Below, one piece after another: positions 50,971-59,454 of a stretch of DNA of 64,000 nt; positions within the stretch are counted from its first letter, which is position 1, and each line of letters opens with the position of its first letter. The position numbers were made by a program, and so were the translations under genes. A model generated the notes under the pieces. The model did no database searches. It worked only from the letters and a program-made list of their open reading frames with translations, and had not been told where the DNA came from. Source of the stretch: Peribacillus cavernae (GTDB taxonomy: Bacteria > Bacillota > Bacilli > Bacillales > DSM-1321); assembly GCF_003989135.1 (NCBI RefSeq), contig NZ_RYZZ01000005.1:1-64000 (forward strand). Direction: 5' to 3'.

Positions 50971-52426
50971 CAAGAAGCCCTCGCTTCCCTGCTTCTTCAT
51001 TCATATTCTGAATATGCCTGATAGCCTCTACCATGTCGCTGCTCTTTCCATAATGAAAAAAAGTAACATTGCCCGTGGGATCATTTGCGCTCCTGCCCAC
51101 CCGGCCTGCGATCTGGACAAGAGCACTTTCACTGAAAACTGTATGTTCCGCGCCAATTACCGCCACATCTAGCTTCGAAATTGTGACACCGCGCTCCAAA
51201 ATCGTTGTTGTCAATAAACCCGGGAGCAGTCCTTCCCTGAGTGAAATCACCTTTTCTTTTCGCTCGGCATCCTGTGAGTGGACGGACTGCAATCCACTGT
51301 TTAGGTTTTGAAATAAAGGGAGGGCTAGGTCCATCACTTTAATACTCGGGAAAAATAATAATATCGGGATTTGGAGTTGGGTTCGCTCCTGTATCCAATC
51401 TGTAATGACAGGTGGAATGGTTTTTTTCTCGAATTGTTTTTTCCAGTTGCCACACCATTTCATGAGTGGCACCGGAATTGGCTGACGATGAAAGCGTGCG
51501 GGAATGGTGACAGCTTGAAGCTTGCCACTTTCATGGGCATGCTGCATTCTTTTAGAAGGAGTTGCGGTTAAATAAATCGTAGCGGAAATAGCCTTTTTTG
51601 CTTTTGTAACAGCGAATTGAAGCGACCTATCCATAGAATAAGGAAAGGCGTCTACTTCATCAATGATGATGGTATCGAAAGCGTTTTGGAATCGGAAAAG
51701 CTGATGAGTAGTGGTGACTATGAGAGAAGCCACGACATGCCGATCCTCGCTGCCGCCATAAAGGGCACCCACCTCAATTTTCGGAAAGGCTTTTTTCAAG
51801 CGCGGAGCAAGCTCGAGAACAACATCTGTACGCGGTGTGGCAATGCAGACTCTTTTTCCTGACAGCAGGGCAGCTTCAATCCCTTTAAACAGCACCTCCG
51901 TTTTACCGGCGCCACATACCGCCCAGACAAGCAGCTCTTCATTATCGTGAATAGCGGAAACCACCCTTTCTGAGGCTGTCCTCTGGCCTTCTGACAGAGT
52001 GCCTCCCCAGGCCATTACATCTTCAAGAACGTTAAAATCAAAGCCTGGGCCGTTCCAGGAATAAAGCAGGCTGCATTCGCTGACCCTTCCCATCATGATA
52101 CACGCTCGGCAATAGGCGCATTTTTGCCCGCAGCGGCTGCAGGGAAAACGGTAAAAAAGCGAAGGTTCACTATTACCACATCGTGTACACTCGTATTGAC
52201 CATCTATCTTTCTAATCCCGGTAGTGGTGGAAATATAGCCGCTTTGGAGATGTTCATCTAATAGTTCTTCTTCAAAGGGAATTTCTTCGGGAAGTAATAA
52301 GCGACCATACTGGAACTGCTGGAGTTCGGTAGAAAACGAATAGGAAGGGTTGATCGGTGCAGAAACAGTAGAATCGAAAACAGGTGAATAATTCTGGGGG
52401 GAGAAAACATTTTTTAATAGAGACAG
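50963..52426 (-). CDS. comFA: competence DNA-translocation ATPase ComFA, CTG start
   Basis: A 487-residue DEAD-box-like helicase that pulls single-stranded DNA into the cell. Motifs: Walker A WAVCGAGKTE, DEVDAF, TATPS, TTTILERGVTISKLDV, QIAGRVGR. The N-terminal 110 residues (52426-52097) contain the zinc finger C80TRC83 ... C96SRC99 ... C103AYC106RAC109, which B. subtilis ComFA also has. This part has no in-frame ATG, GTG or TTG; a CTG at 52426 preceded by AAAGGAGGT at proper distance is the only supported start. The first ATG (52096) would cut the finger off. One base error (A to C) could also explain this. Confidence 0.88.
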   Translation of the reverse strand: MSLLKNVFSPQNYSPVFDSTVSAPINPSYSFSTELQQFQYGRLLLPEEIPFEEELLDEHLQSGYISTTTGIRKIDGQYECTRCGNSEPSLFYRFPCSRCGQKCAYCRACIMMGRVSECSLLYSWNGPGFDFNVLEDVMAWGGTLSEGQRTASERVVSAIHDNEELLVWAVCGAGKTEVLFKGIEAALLSGKRVCIATPRTDVVLELAPRLKKAFPKIEVGALYGGSEDRHVVASLIVTTTHQLFRFQNAFDTIIIDEVDAFPYSMDRSLQFAVTKAKKAISATIYLTATPSKRMQHAHESGKLQAVTIPARFHRQPIPVPLMKWCGNWKKQFEKKTIPPVITDWIQERTQLQIPILLFFPSIKVMDLALPLFQNLNSGLQSVHSQDAERKEKVISLREGLLPGLLTTTILERGVTISKLDVAVIGAEHTVFSESALVQIAGRVGRSANDPTGNVTFFHYGKSSDMVEAIRHIQNMNEEAGKRGLLDV

Positions 52427-52608
52427 GGTAAGAACCTCCTTTGTAAAGTTTTTCAGGATACCACTTTCAAGCTGGGAATTTAAATAATCACTTCCTTTCC
52501 TTTTACTAGATATTCTATAAAGAGTATGCCAACTCCTTCACGCATTTCTGAGCTGCTTTTTTAAATTTTTCAGCTAAATTTGGAAATGATCATCCAAACA
52601 AGGCTGTA

Positions 52609-52940
52609 ATTCAACGAAACACGTTAAGAATTCAACCGATTACGAAGTGTTTTCAACCAAACCCGATAAGAATTCAATCAATTCATAAAGACCCGGAAGA
52701 TTTCAACCAAACTTGAGTGTAATTCAACGAAACTCATATATAATTCAACCGATTACGAAGTGTTTTCAACCAAACCCGATAAGGATTCAACCGACTCATA
52801 AAGTTCCGGAAGATTTCAACCAAACGGAAGTGTAATTCAACGAAACTCATATATAATTCAACCGATTATGAAGTGAATTCAACCAAACCCGCAATAAATT
52901 CAACCAACTCATAAAGATCTGAAAGATTTCAACAAAGTAA
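52609..52940. repeat. 15-unit repeat array, 21-bp phased, with a 113-bp higher-order period
   Basis: Core (A/T)TTCAACCRAAC or close variants. TTCAA begins at 52610, 52631, 52652, 52673, 52702, 52723, 52744, 52765, 52786, 52815, 52836, 52857, 52878, 52899 and 52928: steps of exactly 21 bp, with 29 bp after every fifth unit. Spacers are nearly the same at equal positions of each 113-bp block (CCGATAAG, CATAAAG...CGGAAG). The array lies between comFA and degV. Confidence 0.92.
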
Positions 52941-52948
52941 AACTTCCA

Positions 52949-52975
52949 TCAGTGGGGTTTTCTTTCCCCCACTGA
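52949..52975. terminator. hairpin at the right edge of the array
   Basis: TCAGTGGGG pairs with CCCCACTGA around a T-rich loop. It follows the last repeat by 15 nt. Region 52976-53153 shows nothing further. Confidence 0.5.
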
Positions 52976-53153
52976 AGATTAGTTGAACAAATCGGGAATT
53001 TCGGCGCACAGGATGTGCTAATGAAGACGTTGCGACAGAACAGGACGTCGCGTATTTAGTCTTCATTCCTCTTAGAGTCCCCCCATTCAGGATTTGAAGT
53101 CTCTTCCAAATCTTAAAGTGGAGCCTTACTGTTCATTAATGCGCAATAAAAAA

Positions 53154-53176
53154 CGCTCCACCACAATGGCAGAGCG
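53154..53176 (-). terminator. terminator of degV
   Basis: CGCTC and GAGCG with a 13-nt loop followed by TTTTTT on the minus strand, 9 nt after the stop. The stem is short. Confidence 0.55.
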
Positions 53177-53184
53177 CTGTAAAA

Positions 53185-54030
53185 CTACTTAACCTTATAC
53201 CATCCCAACCCCATCGCGCCTTCACCGAGATGGGTGCCGATAACGGGTCCGAAATAGCCGATATCAAATTCTACGTTAGATAAGCCCGCTTGTATTTCAT
53301 CTCTCCATTGCCTGGCTTCTTCTTCCCGTTTGGCGTGGATGATGACTGCTTTATACTGACCGTCGCCTACAGTTGCTTTAGTGAGCAATTCAACGATGCG
53401 TTTCATCGCTTTTTTGCGGGTGCGGATTTTTTCGAATGGGACAATCACTTTATTTTCAAATTGAAGCAGCGGTTTAACCTGGAGAAGGCTTCCGATCAGG
53501 GCCTGGGCGCTGCTAAGGCGTCCACCTCTCTGCAAGTTGGAAAGGTCATCTACCATGAAATATGCCTGTATAGTTTTCTTCATTTCATCAAGCCTCGTAA
53601 TGATTTCCGCAGGCTCTTTTCCGTCCAGTGCCATTTGGGCGGCTTCGATGGCGTAAAAACCTTGGACCATACAGCTAATTTCCGAGTCGAACGCATACAC
53701 TTCAAGTTCTTCGACCATCTCCCCTGCCGAAATCGCACCCATATATGTGCCGCTTATGCCGCTCGATAAATGGACAGAGATGACTGCATCATACTCCTTT
53801 GACAGCTCCTCAAACAATTCAGCAAACTGGCCGATCGACGGTTGCGAAGTGGTCGGCAGCTTGTCCGCTTTTTTTATCTCTTCATAAAAATCATCTGCTG
53901 TTAAATCGATTTCTTCCCGGTATGCCTCATTTCCGATGATCACATTGAGAGGAATCATATGTATATGATACTTTTCGCGAACTTCCTTAGGTATATATGC
54001 AGTACTATCTATTACGACTGCCGTTTTCAT
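53185..54030 (-). CDS. DegV-family fatty-acid-binding protein
   Basis: A 281-residue two-domain protein (VVIDSTAYIPKEVREKYHIH; PTTSQPSIGQF; HLSSGISGTYMGA). DegV/FakB proteins hold a fatty acid in a deep pocket and pass it to the kinase FakA for phospholipid synthesis. Lies next to degU as in B. subtilis yviA. It has no link to degSU function beyond place. Confidence 0.88.
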   Translation of the reverse strand: MKTAVVIDSTAYIPKEVREKYHIHMIPLNVIIGNEAYREEIDLTADDFYEEIKKADKLPTTSQPSIGQFAELFEELSKEYDAVISVHLSSGISGTYMGAISAGEMVEELEVYAFDSEISCMVQGFYAIEAAQMALDGKEPAEIITRLDEMKKTIQAYFMVDDLSNLQRGGRLSSAQALIGSLLQVKPLLQFENKVIVPFEKIRTRKKAMKRIVELLTKATVGDGQYKAVIIHAKREEEARQWRDEIQAGLSNVEFDIGYFGPVIGTHLGEGAMGLGWYKVK

Positions 54031-54257
54031 AAAGTAAAACCATCCTTATTTAGAGTATCACCTAGATACACAGTCTATATGAAAATACTCCAATTTGCAT
54101 TAATTAGTTTATGACAAGCCATTTCATAAAGCAGCTACTCATATTTTTTAAAATACGCTACATTTCAGATATCGGGCATATATCCAAAATTGATTAGCTA
54201 ATTAATCGATGTATATGCCTTTGCCATATTAATCTCTCCATATTTTTTTTAAAAAAA

Positions 54258-54292
54258 GAGAGAGTCTCGCAATAAAAATGTGAGGCTCTCTC
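54258..54292 (-). terminator. terminator of degS-degU
   Basis: GAGAGAGCCTC and GAGACTCTCTC pair with a 13-nt loop, then T7, 10 nt after the degU stop. Confidence 0.85.
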
Positions 54293-54301
54293 CTTTTATG
54301 A

Positions 54302-54985
54302 TTATTTGACTTCAACCCAGCCATTTTTGATTGCAAGCACGACGGCCTGGGTGCGGTCGTTTACGTTCATTTTTTGCAGGATGTTGCTGACATGGTTTTT
54401 CACTGTTTTTTCGCTAATGTATAAGGATTCGCCGATGCCGCGGTTGCTTTTTCCGTCTGCCAGCAGTTGAAGCACTTCACATTCACGGCGTGTCAGTAAG
54501 TGCAGCGGCCTTCTGATTTCTGGCGTATGCTGTGCATCGCCGCCCGTCTTTTCATCGGCCGCCAATCTGCGGTATTCCCGGACGAGGTTGTGTGTCACTT
54601 TCGGATGCAGGTAGGAGCCTCCGTCAGCGACAACTTTCACAGCTTCAATCAGTGCGTCCGCATCCATTTCTTTTAATAGATAGCCTGAGGCACCGGTTTT
54701 TAATGCATGCTGTACATAATTTTCGTCATCATGAATCGACAGGATGATTACTTTCGTTTCCGGATAACGTTCTACCAGCATTTTAGTAGCTTCGACACCG
54801 TTAATGTTCGGCATGTTGATGTCCATGATGACGACATCCGGGTTATATTGTTCAACAAGGTCCATTGCCTCGCTTCCATCATCGCCTTCTGCGGCGACTT
54901 CAAAAGATGATTCGAACTCCAAAATCCGTTTTACGCCTTCGCGAAAAAGTTGATGGTCATCGATAATGATGATACTTGTTTTCAA
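54302..54985 (-). CDS. degU: response regulator DegU
   Basis: A 227-residue NarL-type regulator. The receiver has Asp9-Asp10, the phospho-acceptor Asp55 in [10 protein letters not shown], and Lys in YLLKEMDA. The LuxR-type helix-turn-helix ([22 protein letters not shown], [15 protein letters not shown]) binds DNA. DegU governs exoenzymes, motility, competence and biofilm by its phosphorylation level. It follows degS in one operon. Confidence 0.95.
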   Translation of the reverse strand: MKTSIIIIDDHQLFREGVKRILEFESSFEVAAEGDDGSEAMDLVEQYNPDVVIMDINMPNINGVEATKMLVERYPETKVIILSIHDDENYVQHALKTGASGYLLKEMDADALIEAVKVVADGGSYLHPKVTHNLVREYRRLAADEKTGGDAQHTPEIRRPLHLLTRRECEVLQLLADGKSNRGIGESLYISEKTVKNHVSNILQKMNVNDRTQAVVLAIKNGWVEVK

Positions 54986-55042
54986 CGAGTCCGCCCCCTA
55001 ACTTCTCTAGTATCCCGATTTTTAGTTTTTAGAACTAATCCA

Positions 55043-56185
55043 TTATTCCTTAAATGGTACTTGAATAAACACCAGCGTACCAGCCCCGGGATGGGAATCG
55101 ATTGTCATTTCTCCATCAAGGAGTTCGACTCTTTCTTTCATCCCCATCAGGCCGAATGATCCTTCCTTTTCCATAGTAGAATCAAAGCCTTTTCCGTTGT
55201 CTTTTACCGTGACTGTAATCATTTCCTTCATCATAGTTAATTTGACCTGTATATGCTCCGGATTCGCATGTTTTAGGGCATTTTGCACAGCTTCCTGAAC
55301 GAGCCGGAACAGTGCAACCTCCATTTCGGAGGGCAGCCTTTTTTCCTCGCCAAGATTCGTGAAGCTGAGATGCACGCCGCTATTATATTCTTCGGTCGTT
55401 TGCAGATATTTTTTGAGGGTCGGAATCAGGCCTAAGTCATCTAGTGCCATAGGGCGCAGGTCGTAAATTATTCTGCGCACCTCATATAAGGCATTTCGGA
55501 CCATTGTTTTCAGGCTGCGAATTTCATCCAGAGCTTTGTTTGCGCCACGCTCGCGGTACACCCGTTCTATCAAATCGGAACGCATCATCACATTTGCCAG
55601 CATCTGGGCTGGCCCGTCGTGGATTTCCCTGGAGAGCTTCTTTCTTTCCTCCTCCTGGGCTTCGATGATTTTCAAGCCAAAGTCCTGTTTGCGTCTCGCA
55701 TCTTCAAGAACCTCGCCCACCTGCCTAAAATCACTTGTCAGGTAATTTAAAACGACTGATATTTGCGAAACAAGATTCTCAGCCCGGTCAATCGTCTGCA
55801 GCAGTCCCCTTAATCTTCTTTCCAGATCATCCCGGCGCATCCTCAATTGTTTTTCAGACTGGCGATTCATCTGCAGGTCGATCTGCAGATTGTGAGCTCT
55901 TTCATAAGCAACACGGACCTGGGCTTCAGAGAATTGATTGAAATGCATACTCACTTCAGATAATCTCTTTCTGGCAAAGCGCCCTTTTACTTCAAGGGCA
56001 TCTCCTTCATCAATAATGATGGCAACTTTTATCCTGATCTCTTCCAGTTCTTCTGTTAATTCTTCATAGTCACGGCGGCATTGCTCTTCAATTTCAAAGA
56101 TTTCATACTTACTTTCGCCAACCGTGCTCACCATCGTTTCTAAAATAGCGTCCAGGGCCTTTGCATCTACTTTTTTAATGGCCAT
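55043..56185 (-). CDS. degS: sensor histidine kinase DegS
   Basis: A 380-residue cytosolic kinase. The N-terminal sensor is a long coiled coil; the HisKA_3 box EERKKLSREIHDGPAQMLAN carries the phospho-His, and the ATPase part has VQEAVQNALKHANPEHIQV (N box) and DNGKGFD, GSFGLMGMKERV (G boxes). No membrane segment. The start at 56185 has GGAGGAATCTGT before it; the frame is open to 56209. Confidence 0.95.
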   Translation of the reverse strand: MAIKKVDAKALDAILETMVSTVGESKYEIFEIEEQCRRDYEELTEELEEIRIKVAIIIDEGDALEVKGRFARKRLSEVSMHFNQFSEAQVRVAYERAHNLQIDLQMNRQSEKQLRMRRDDLERRLRGLLQTIDRAENLVSQISVVLNYLTSDFRQVGEVLEDARRKQDFGLKIIEAQEEERKKLSREIHDGPAQMLANVMMRSDLIERVYRERGANKALDEIRSLKTMVRNALYEVRRIIYDLRPMALDDLGLIPTLKKYLQTTEEYNSGVHLSFTNLGEEKRLPSEMEVALFRLVQEAVQNALKHANPEHIQVKLTMMKEMITVTVKDNGKGFDSTMEKEGSFGLMGMKERVELLDGEMTIDSHPGAGTLVFIQVPFKE

Positions 56186-56875
56186 ACAGATTCCTCCGTT
56201 TTGATCCAACAGGAGTCATGAATATAGTATGTTTTCATAGATTGTTGGTTTGTAAGGAGCACCAAGGGCCGCCAGCTTATGTATGCTATGGATCTGGACA
56301 GGACTCCCGTGCTTACAGCTGACTTTACACCAATTTATATATCAGATTGCAGGTAAAAGGTTTTCCCGCGTTATATGCAGCAAATAGTTAGGCAAGAAAA
56401 GTTTCTTGACGCCAGGCTGCAAAAACATTGATTTAAATAGTTAATTAGCTAGTATACTACTATCCTAAACAAAACATATCTCTTAAGCAAACGGCGGAAA
56501 GCTTCTTCTTCCCGCAAAAACGATACGGATACTTTGAGAAAGGCTTGCCAAACCCTCATAAACCCTGCAATAATGGTCTTTAGCGTATCAACACAGGGAA
56601 AAATACAAGCATTTCTTATAAAAAATATTCTTTTAAGCATATGTTACCATTATAAAATAGTTCTAAATACACCAAGAACAGTACCAATTATAGCATGAAG
56701 GTGGTTATTTTATATTAAGATTATTTTACAGCACCTTACTGTTTTGTTACGAAAGTTGAGTATACCCGATATTTCATTTATATCTAGGGTGACTTTTCCC
56801 TTAAAAGATAGCCGTTAGGCAATTTGTCTACTATTAGAAAGCAGCAATCCTTCGCGGTTGCAGAGGGGGTTCACG
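56186..56875. other. 690-nt intergenic region between divergent degS and yvyE
   Basis: Holds the promoters for both directions. I find no supported gene, repeat or strong hairpin; a 63-codon open frame at 56449-56640 has no ribosome site or family features. Confidence 0.5.
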
Positions 56876-57508
56876 ATGCTTCCAAGTTATTTGACAGTCA
56901 AGGGAGACGGCGGGCATGAAGTCATTATCCAAAAGTCCCGGTTCATCGCTCACGTGGCCCGTACAGAAACAGAAGAAGAAGCGCAGGGCTTTATCGCATC
57001 CATTAAAAAGAAACATCGTGATGCTACCCATAATTGCTCAGCTTATATGATCGGTGAACATGACCAGATCCAGAAGGCAAATGATGATGGCGAGCCAAGC
57101 GGTACGGCCGGGGTTCCCATTTTGGAGGTCATTAAGAAAAAAGGGCTCAAGGATACAGCAGTCGTCATCACCCGTTATTTCGGCGGTACCAAGCTTGGAG
57201 CAGGCGGCCTGATCCGCGCTTATGGAAAAGCTGCCTCAGAAGGAATCAATGCAGCTGGCATCGTCGAACGTAAGCTGATGCGTGTCATGCATACGAAGAT
57301 AGATTATACCTGGCTCGGGAAGCTTGAAAATGAGCTCCGTTCCTCGGTATATGCCATGAAAGAAATCGAATACCTCGATAACGTAATCATCCAGACATAT
57401 GCGGCAGAAAGCCAGAAACAGAAGTTCATCGACTGGATGACGGAAATGACAAATGGGCAGGCTGTCATTATCGAGGGAGATATGGTTTATTTGGAAAATG
57501 ACTACTAG
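56876..57508 (+). CDS. yvyE: YvyE, YigZ/IMPACT-family protein
   Basis: A 210-residue protein with the UPF0029 N-terminal domain (KSRFIAHVARTETEEEAQGF; DDGEPSGTAGVPILEVI; VITRYFGGTKLGAGGLIRAY) and a C-terminal DUF1949 part. The family resembles the IMPACT translation regulators; in bacteria the task is not clear. ATG 56876 follows AGAGGGGG. Lies opposite degS as in B. subtilis. Confidence 0.92.
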   Translation: MLPSYLTVKGDGGHEVIIQKSRFIAHVARTETEEEAQGFIASIKKKHRDATHNCSAYMIGEHDQIQKANDDGEPSGTAGVPILEVIKKKGLKDTAVVITRYFGGTKLGAGGLIRAYGKAASEGINAAGIVERKLMRVMHTKIDYTWLGKLENELRSSVYAMKEIEYLDNVIIQTYAAESQKQKFIDWMTEMTNGQAVIIEGDMVYLENDY

Positions 57509-57632
57509 TTTTCTAAGTATATATCATTTACTTCAATATTGATTTCCCTTACAATTATTAAGTTGATTCGATTTTTAATTGTATGGATTTTTTGACATCT
57601 TAATTCAACCTATAAAAGTGAGGAATAAACTA

Positions 57633-58634
57633 ATGCCAAAAACTCGGATAATAAGAACGAGGAAAAGGAAGAAAAATAGGGGTTTAAAAGTTTCCTTCCT
57701 TACAGTCCTTTTATTATTAATTGGGGGCTGCGGATATTTTGCATACGATGTTATTAATAGCTCGAAAAATATCTCGAATAATATATATCAGGAATACTTT
57801 CCGGGACACCGGGATGAAGAAGTGAAAATTTCAAAAGAGCCTTTTTCCATCCTCCTTGCTGGAATCGAAAATCAAGATGGCAGTAAAGGAAGAGCGGATG
57901 TTCTTTTACTTATAACTGTAAACCCCAAGACTGAACAAGTTTTTATGATGAGTATACCCAGAGACTCCAGGGTGTACGTTCCAGAAAAGGGTTATAACAC
58001 GAAAATCAACCATACCTATGGCTATGAAGGCGGAATTGAAAGCACGATCCCGATCGTTGAAGAGATGATGGATGTTCCTGTGGATTATTTTGTAACAACA
58101 AACTTTGAAGGCTTTGAGGATATTGTGGACACTTTGGGCGGTGTTAAAGTTGACGTTCCGTTTACTTTTAGAGGCCAGTTAACCGGCTCTCATAGGTATA
58201 AAACCTTCAATAAGGGACCAATGGAGTTAAATGGTAACGAGGCTCTTGCTTTCGTTCGAATGAGGAAAAGTGACCCTAAGGGCGATGCAGGAAGAAATGA
58301 GAGACAGCAGCAAGTAATTAAAGCCATTATTGATAAAGGAACTTCCTTTGGCTCAATAACGAAAGTTGACGATTTAATGGATGATCTCGGCGAAAATGTC
58401 AAAACGAATATTCGACCTTCAAAAGTCGTTAACTTCGTTCGGCTTTACTCAAAGTTAAAAAACACGGAAGTACAAAATATTCAGATTGAAGGAACAAATG
58501 AAACAATAAACGGTGCGTCCTATTTTATTCCTGATGAAGAATCGATTCAGCAAAACGGCGATATTATGAAACAGGCATTACGTGGAGAAAAAGTAGACTT
58601 AAATAGTGAAAACAGCAGCAGTTCACCTGAATAA
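57633..58634 (+). CDS. tagU: LytR-CpsA-Psr family wall-polymer ligase (TagU-like)
   Basis: A 333-residue membrane-anchored enzyme: basic N-terminus (RTRKRKKNRG), one membrane segment (VSFLTVLLLLIGGCGYFAY) and an extracellular LCP domain with the Asp/Arg residues in ENQDGSKGRADVLLLI, MMSIPRDSRVYVP and FVRMRKSDPKGDAGRNERQQ. Such enzymes transfer teichoic or teichuronic acids from the lipid carrier to peptidoglycan. The ATG at 57633 has GAGGA; the longer frame to 57579 is A/T-rich noise. It faces the tua-like genes, whose product may be its substrate. Confidence 0.88.
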   Translation: MPKTRIIRTRKRKKNRGLKVSFLTVLLLLIGGCGYFAYDVINSSKNISNNIYQEYFPGHRDEEVKISKEPFSILLAGIENQDGSKGRADVLLLITVNPKTEQVFMMSIPRDSRVYVPEKGYNTKINHTYGYEGGIESTIPIVEEMMDVPVDYFVTTNFEGFEDIVDTLGGVKVDVPFTFRGQLTGSHRYKTFNKGPMELNGNEALAFVRMRKSDPKGDAGRNERQQQVIKAIIDKGTSFGSITKVDDLMDDLGENVKTNIRPSKVVNFVRLYSKLKNTEVQNIQIEGTNETINGASYFIPDEESIQQNGDIMKQALRGEKVDLNSENSSSSPE

Positions 58635-58725
58635 GGAATTTTTTAAAATCCGGTTCCAAAGCCTCCTCTCCAGCCGGGGCTCCCGGAGCGAAAGCACCGA
58701 TGATAATACTTCAACAAAGGATTGA

Positions 58726-58765
58726 AAAAAGCACTTCTTGTCATGCAAAGACAGGAAGTGCTTTT
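58726..58765. terminator. bidirectional terminator between tagU and tuaF
   Basis: AAAAAGCACTTC-TTGTC pairs with GACA-GGAAGTGCTTTT; one G-U pair. T or A tracts flank both sides. Confidence 0.85.
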
Positions 58766-58769
58766 ATTA

Positions 58770-59453
58770 TTATTTCCTGAAAATTTCAGGCACGACCAAT
58801 ATAGTTAGACTTAAAAATAATCCTAACAGGAAACCCAGAAACGCTTTGTTCGCAGGTGAAATTAAGCTTACTGGAGACGATGAAACTTCTTCTAATAAAT
58901 AGGAGTTCTTTGAATCAGCCCGTTCCTTTCCTATTTCAAGTAATTCTTTTTGAGCAGTAGCATATCCAGGGTGTTCCGGTGGAATTTTGTCTAACTTTTC
59001 GAAACTCTCAATTTGCAAATTTTGTTTTTCCTTATATACCGTTGTTCCTTCACTGAGAAAGGCACTTGTTATTTTGTCTAAAGTTTTTTCTAGATCGGCG
59101 CTGTTTCTGCCATCTAAAGAAAAGACAATTGTTTTTTTCACCGCACCTTCTGTCACTGTAAGGCTGCTGCTGAGTTGTTCTGGGTTAATATCCAAATCAT
59201 ATTTATTATTTAAGCTTGTTAAATAAGGTTCTGATGGGATCTCATTACTTAAGTAGGCAGGGTCTGTGAATCCTTGTGTATTCTGAAAATTACCTAACTT
59301 TATAGTACTGCTCGTTTTATAAGAAGTCGGGGTATTTGCTGAAAGAAAATAGGCAATTCCCGCTGTTAAAATAGGCAATAGGATTAGTAACCATAATATT
59401 TTTTTTCCGCGTCTTCTAATGTTGTGTAAATATTGCTTGAATGAGTTATACAT
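58770..59453 (-). CDS. tuaF: TuaF-like polysaccharide chain-length protein (Wzz fold)
   Basis: A 227-residue protein with two membrane segments near the ends (ILWLLILLPILTAGIAYFLS; AFLGFLLGLFLSLTILVVPE) and an extracellular helical middle, the Wzz/co-polymerase pattern without a kinase domain. B. subtilis TuaF, of teichuronic acid synthesis, has the same size and follows tuaE. The gene starts one base after the tuaE end region, so they are co-transcribed. Confidence 0.78.
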   Translation of the reverse strand: MYNSFKQYLHNIRRRGKKILWLLILLPILTAGIAYFLSANTPTSYKTSSTIKLGNFQNTQGFTDPAYLSNEIPSEPYLTSLNNKYDLDINPEQLSSSLTVTEGAVKKTIVFSLDGRNSADLEKTLDKITSAFLSEGTTVYKEKQNLQIESFEKLDKIPPEHPGYATAQKELLEIGKERADSKNSYLLEEVSSSPVSLISPANKAFLGFLLGLFLSLTILVVPEIFRK

Positions 59454-59454
59454 T

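Noticed and set aside
52427-52600. ComK boxes upstream of comFA
   Set aside because: A/T tracts are present, but I could not find two AAAA-N5-TTTT boxes at proper spacing.
52609-52940. CRISPR array
   Set aside because: Repeats are 11-13 nt with 8-17-nt spacers, spacers recur between blocks, and no cas genes are present.
56449-56640. 63-codon minus frame upstream of degS
   Set aside because: No ribosome site and no recognisable features; A/T-rich intergenic DNA.
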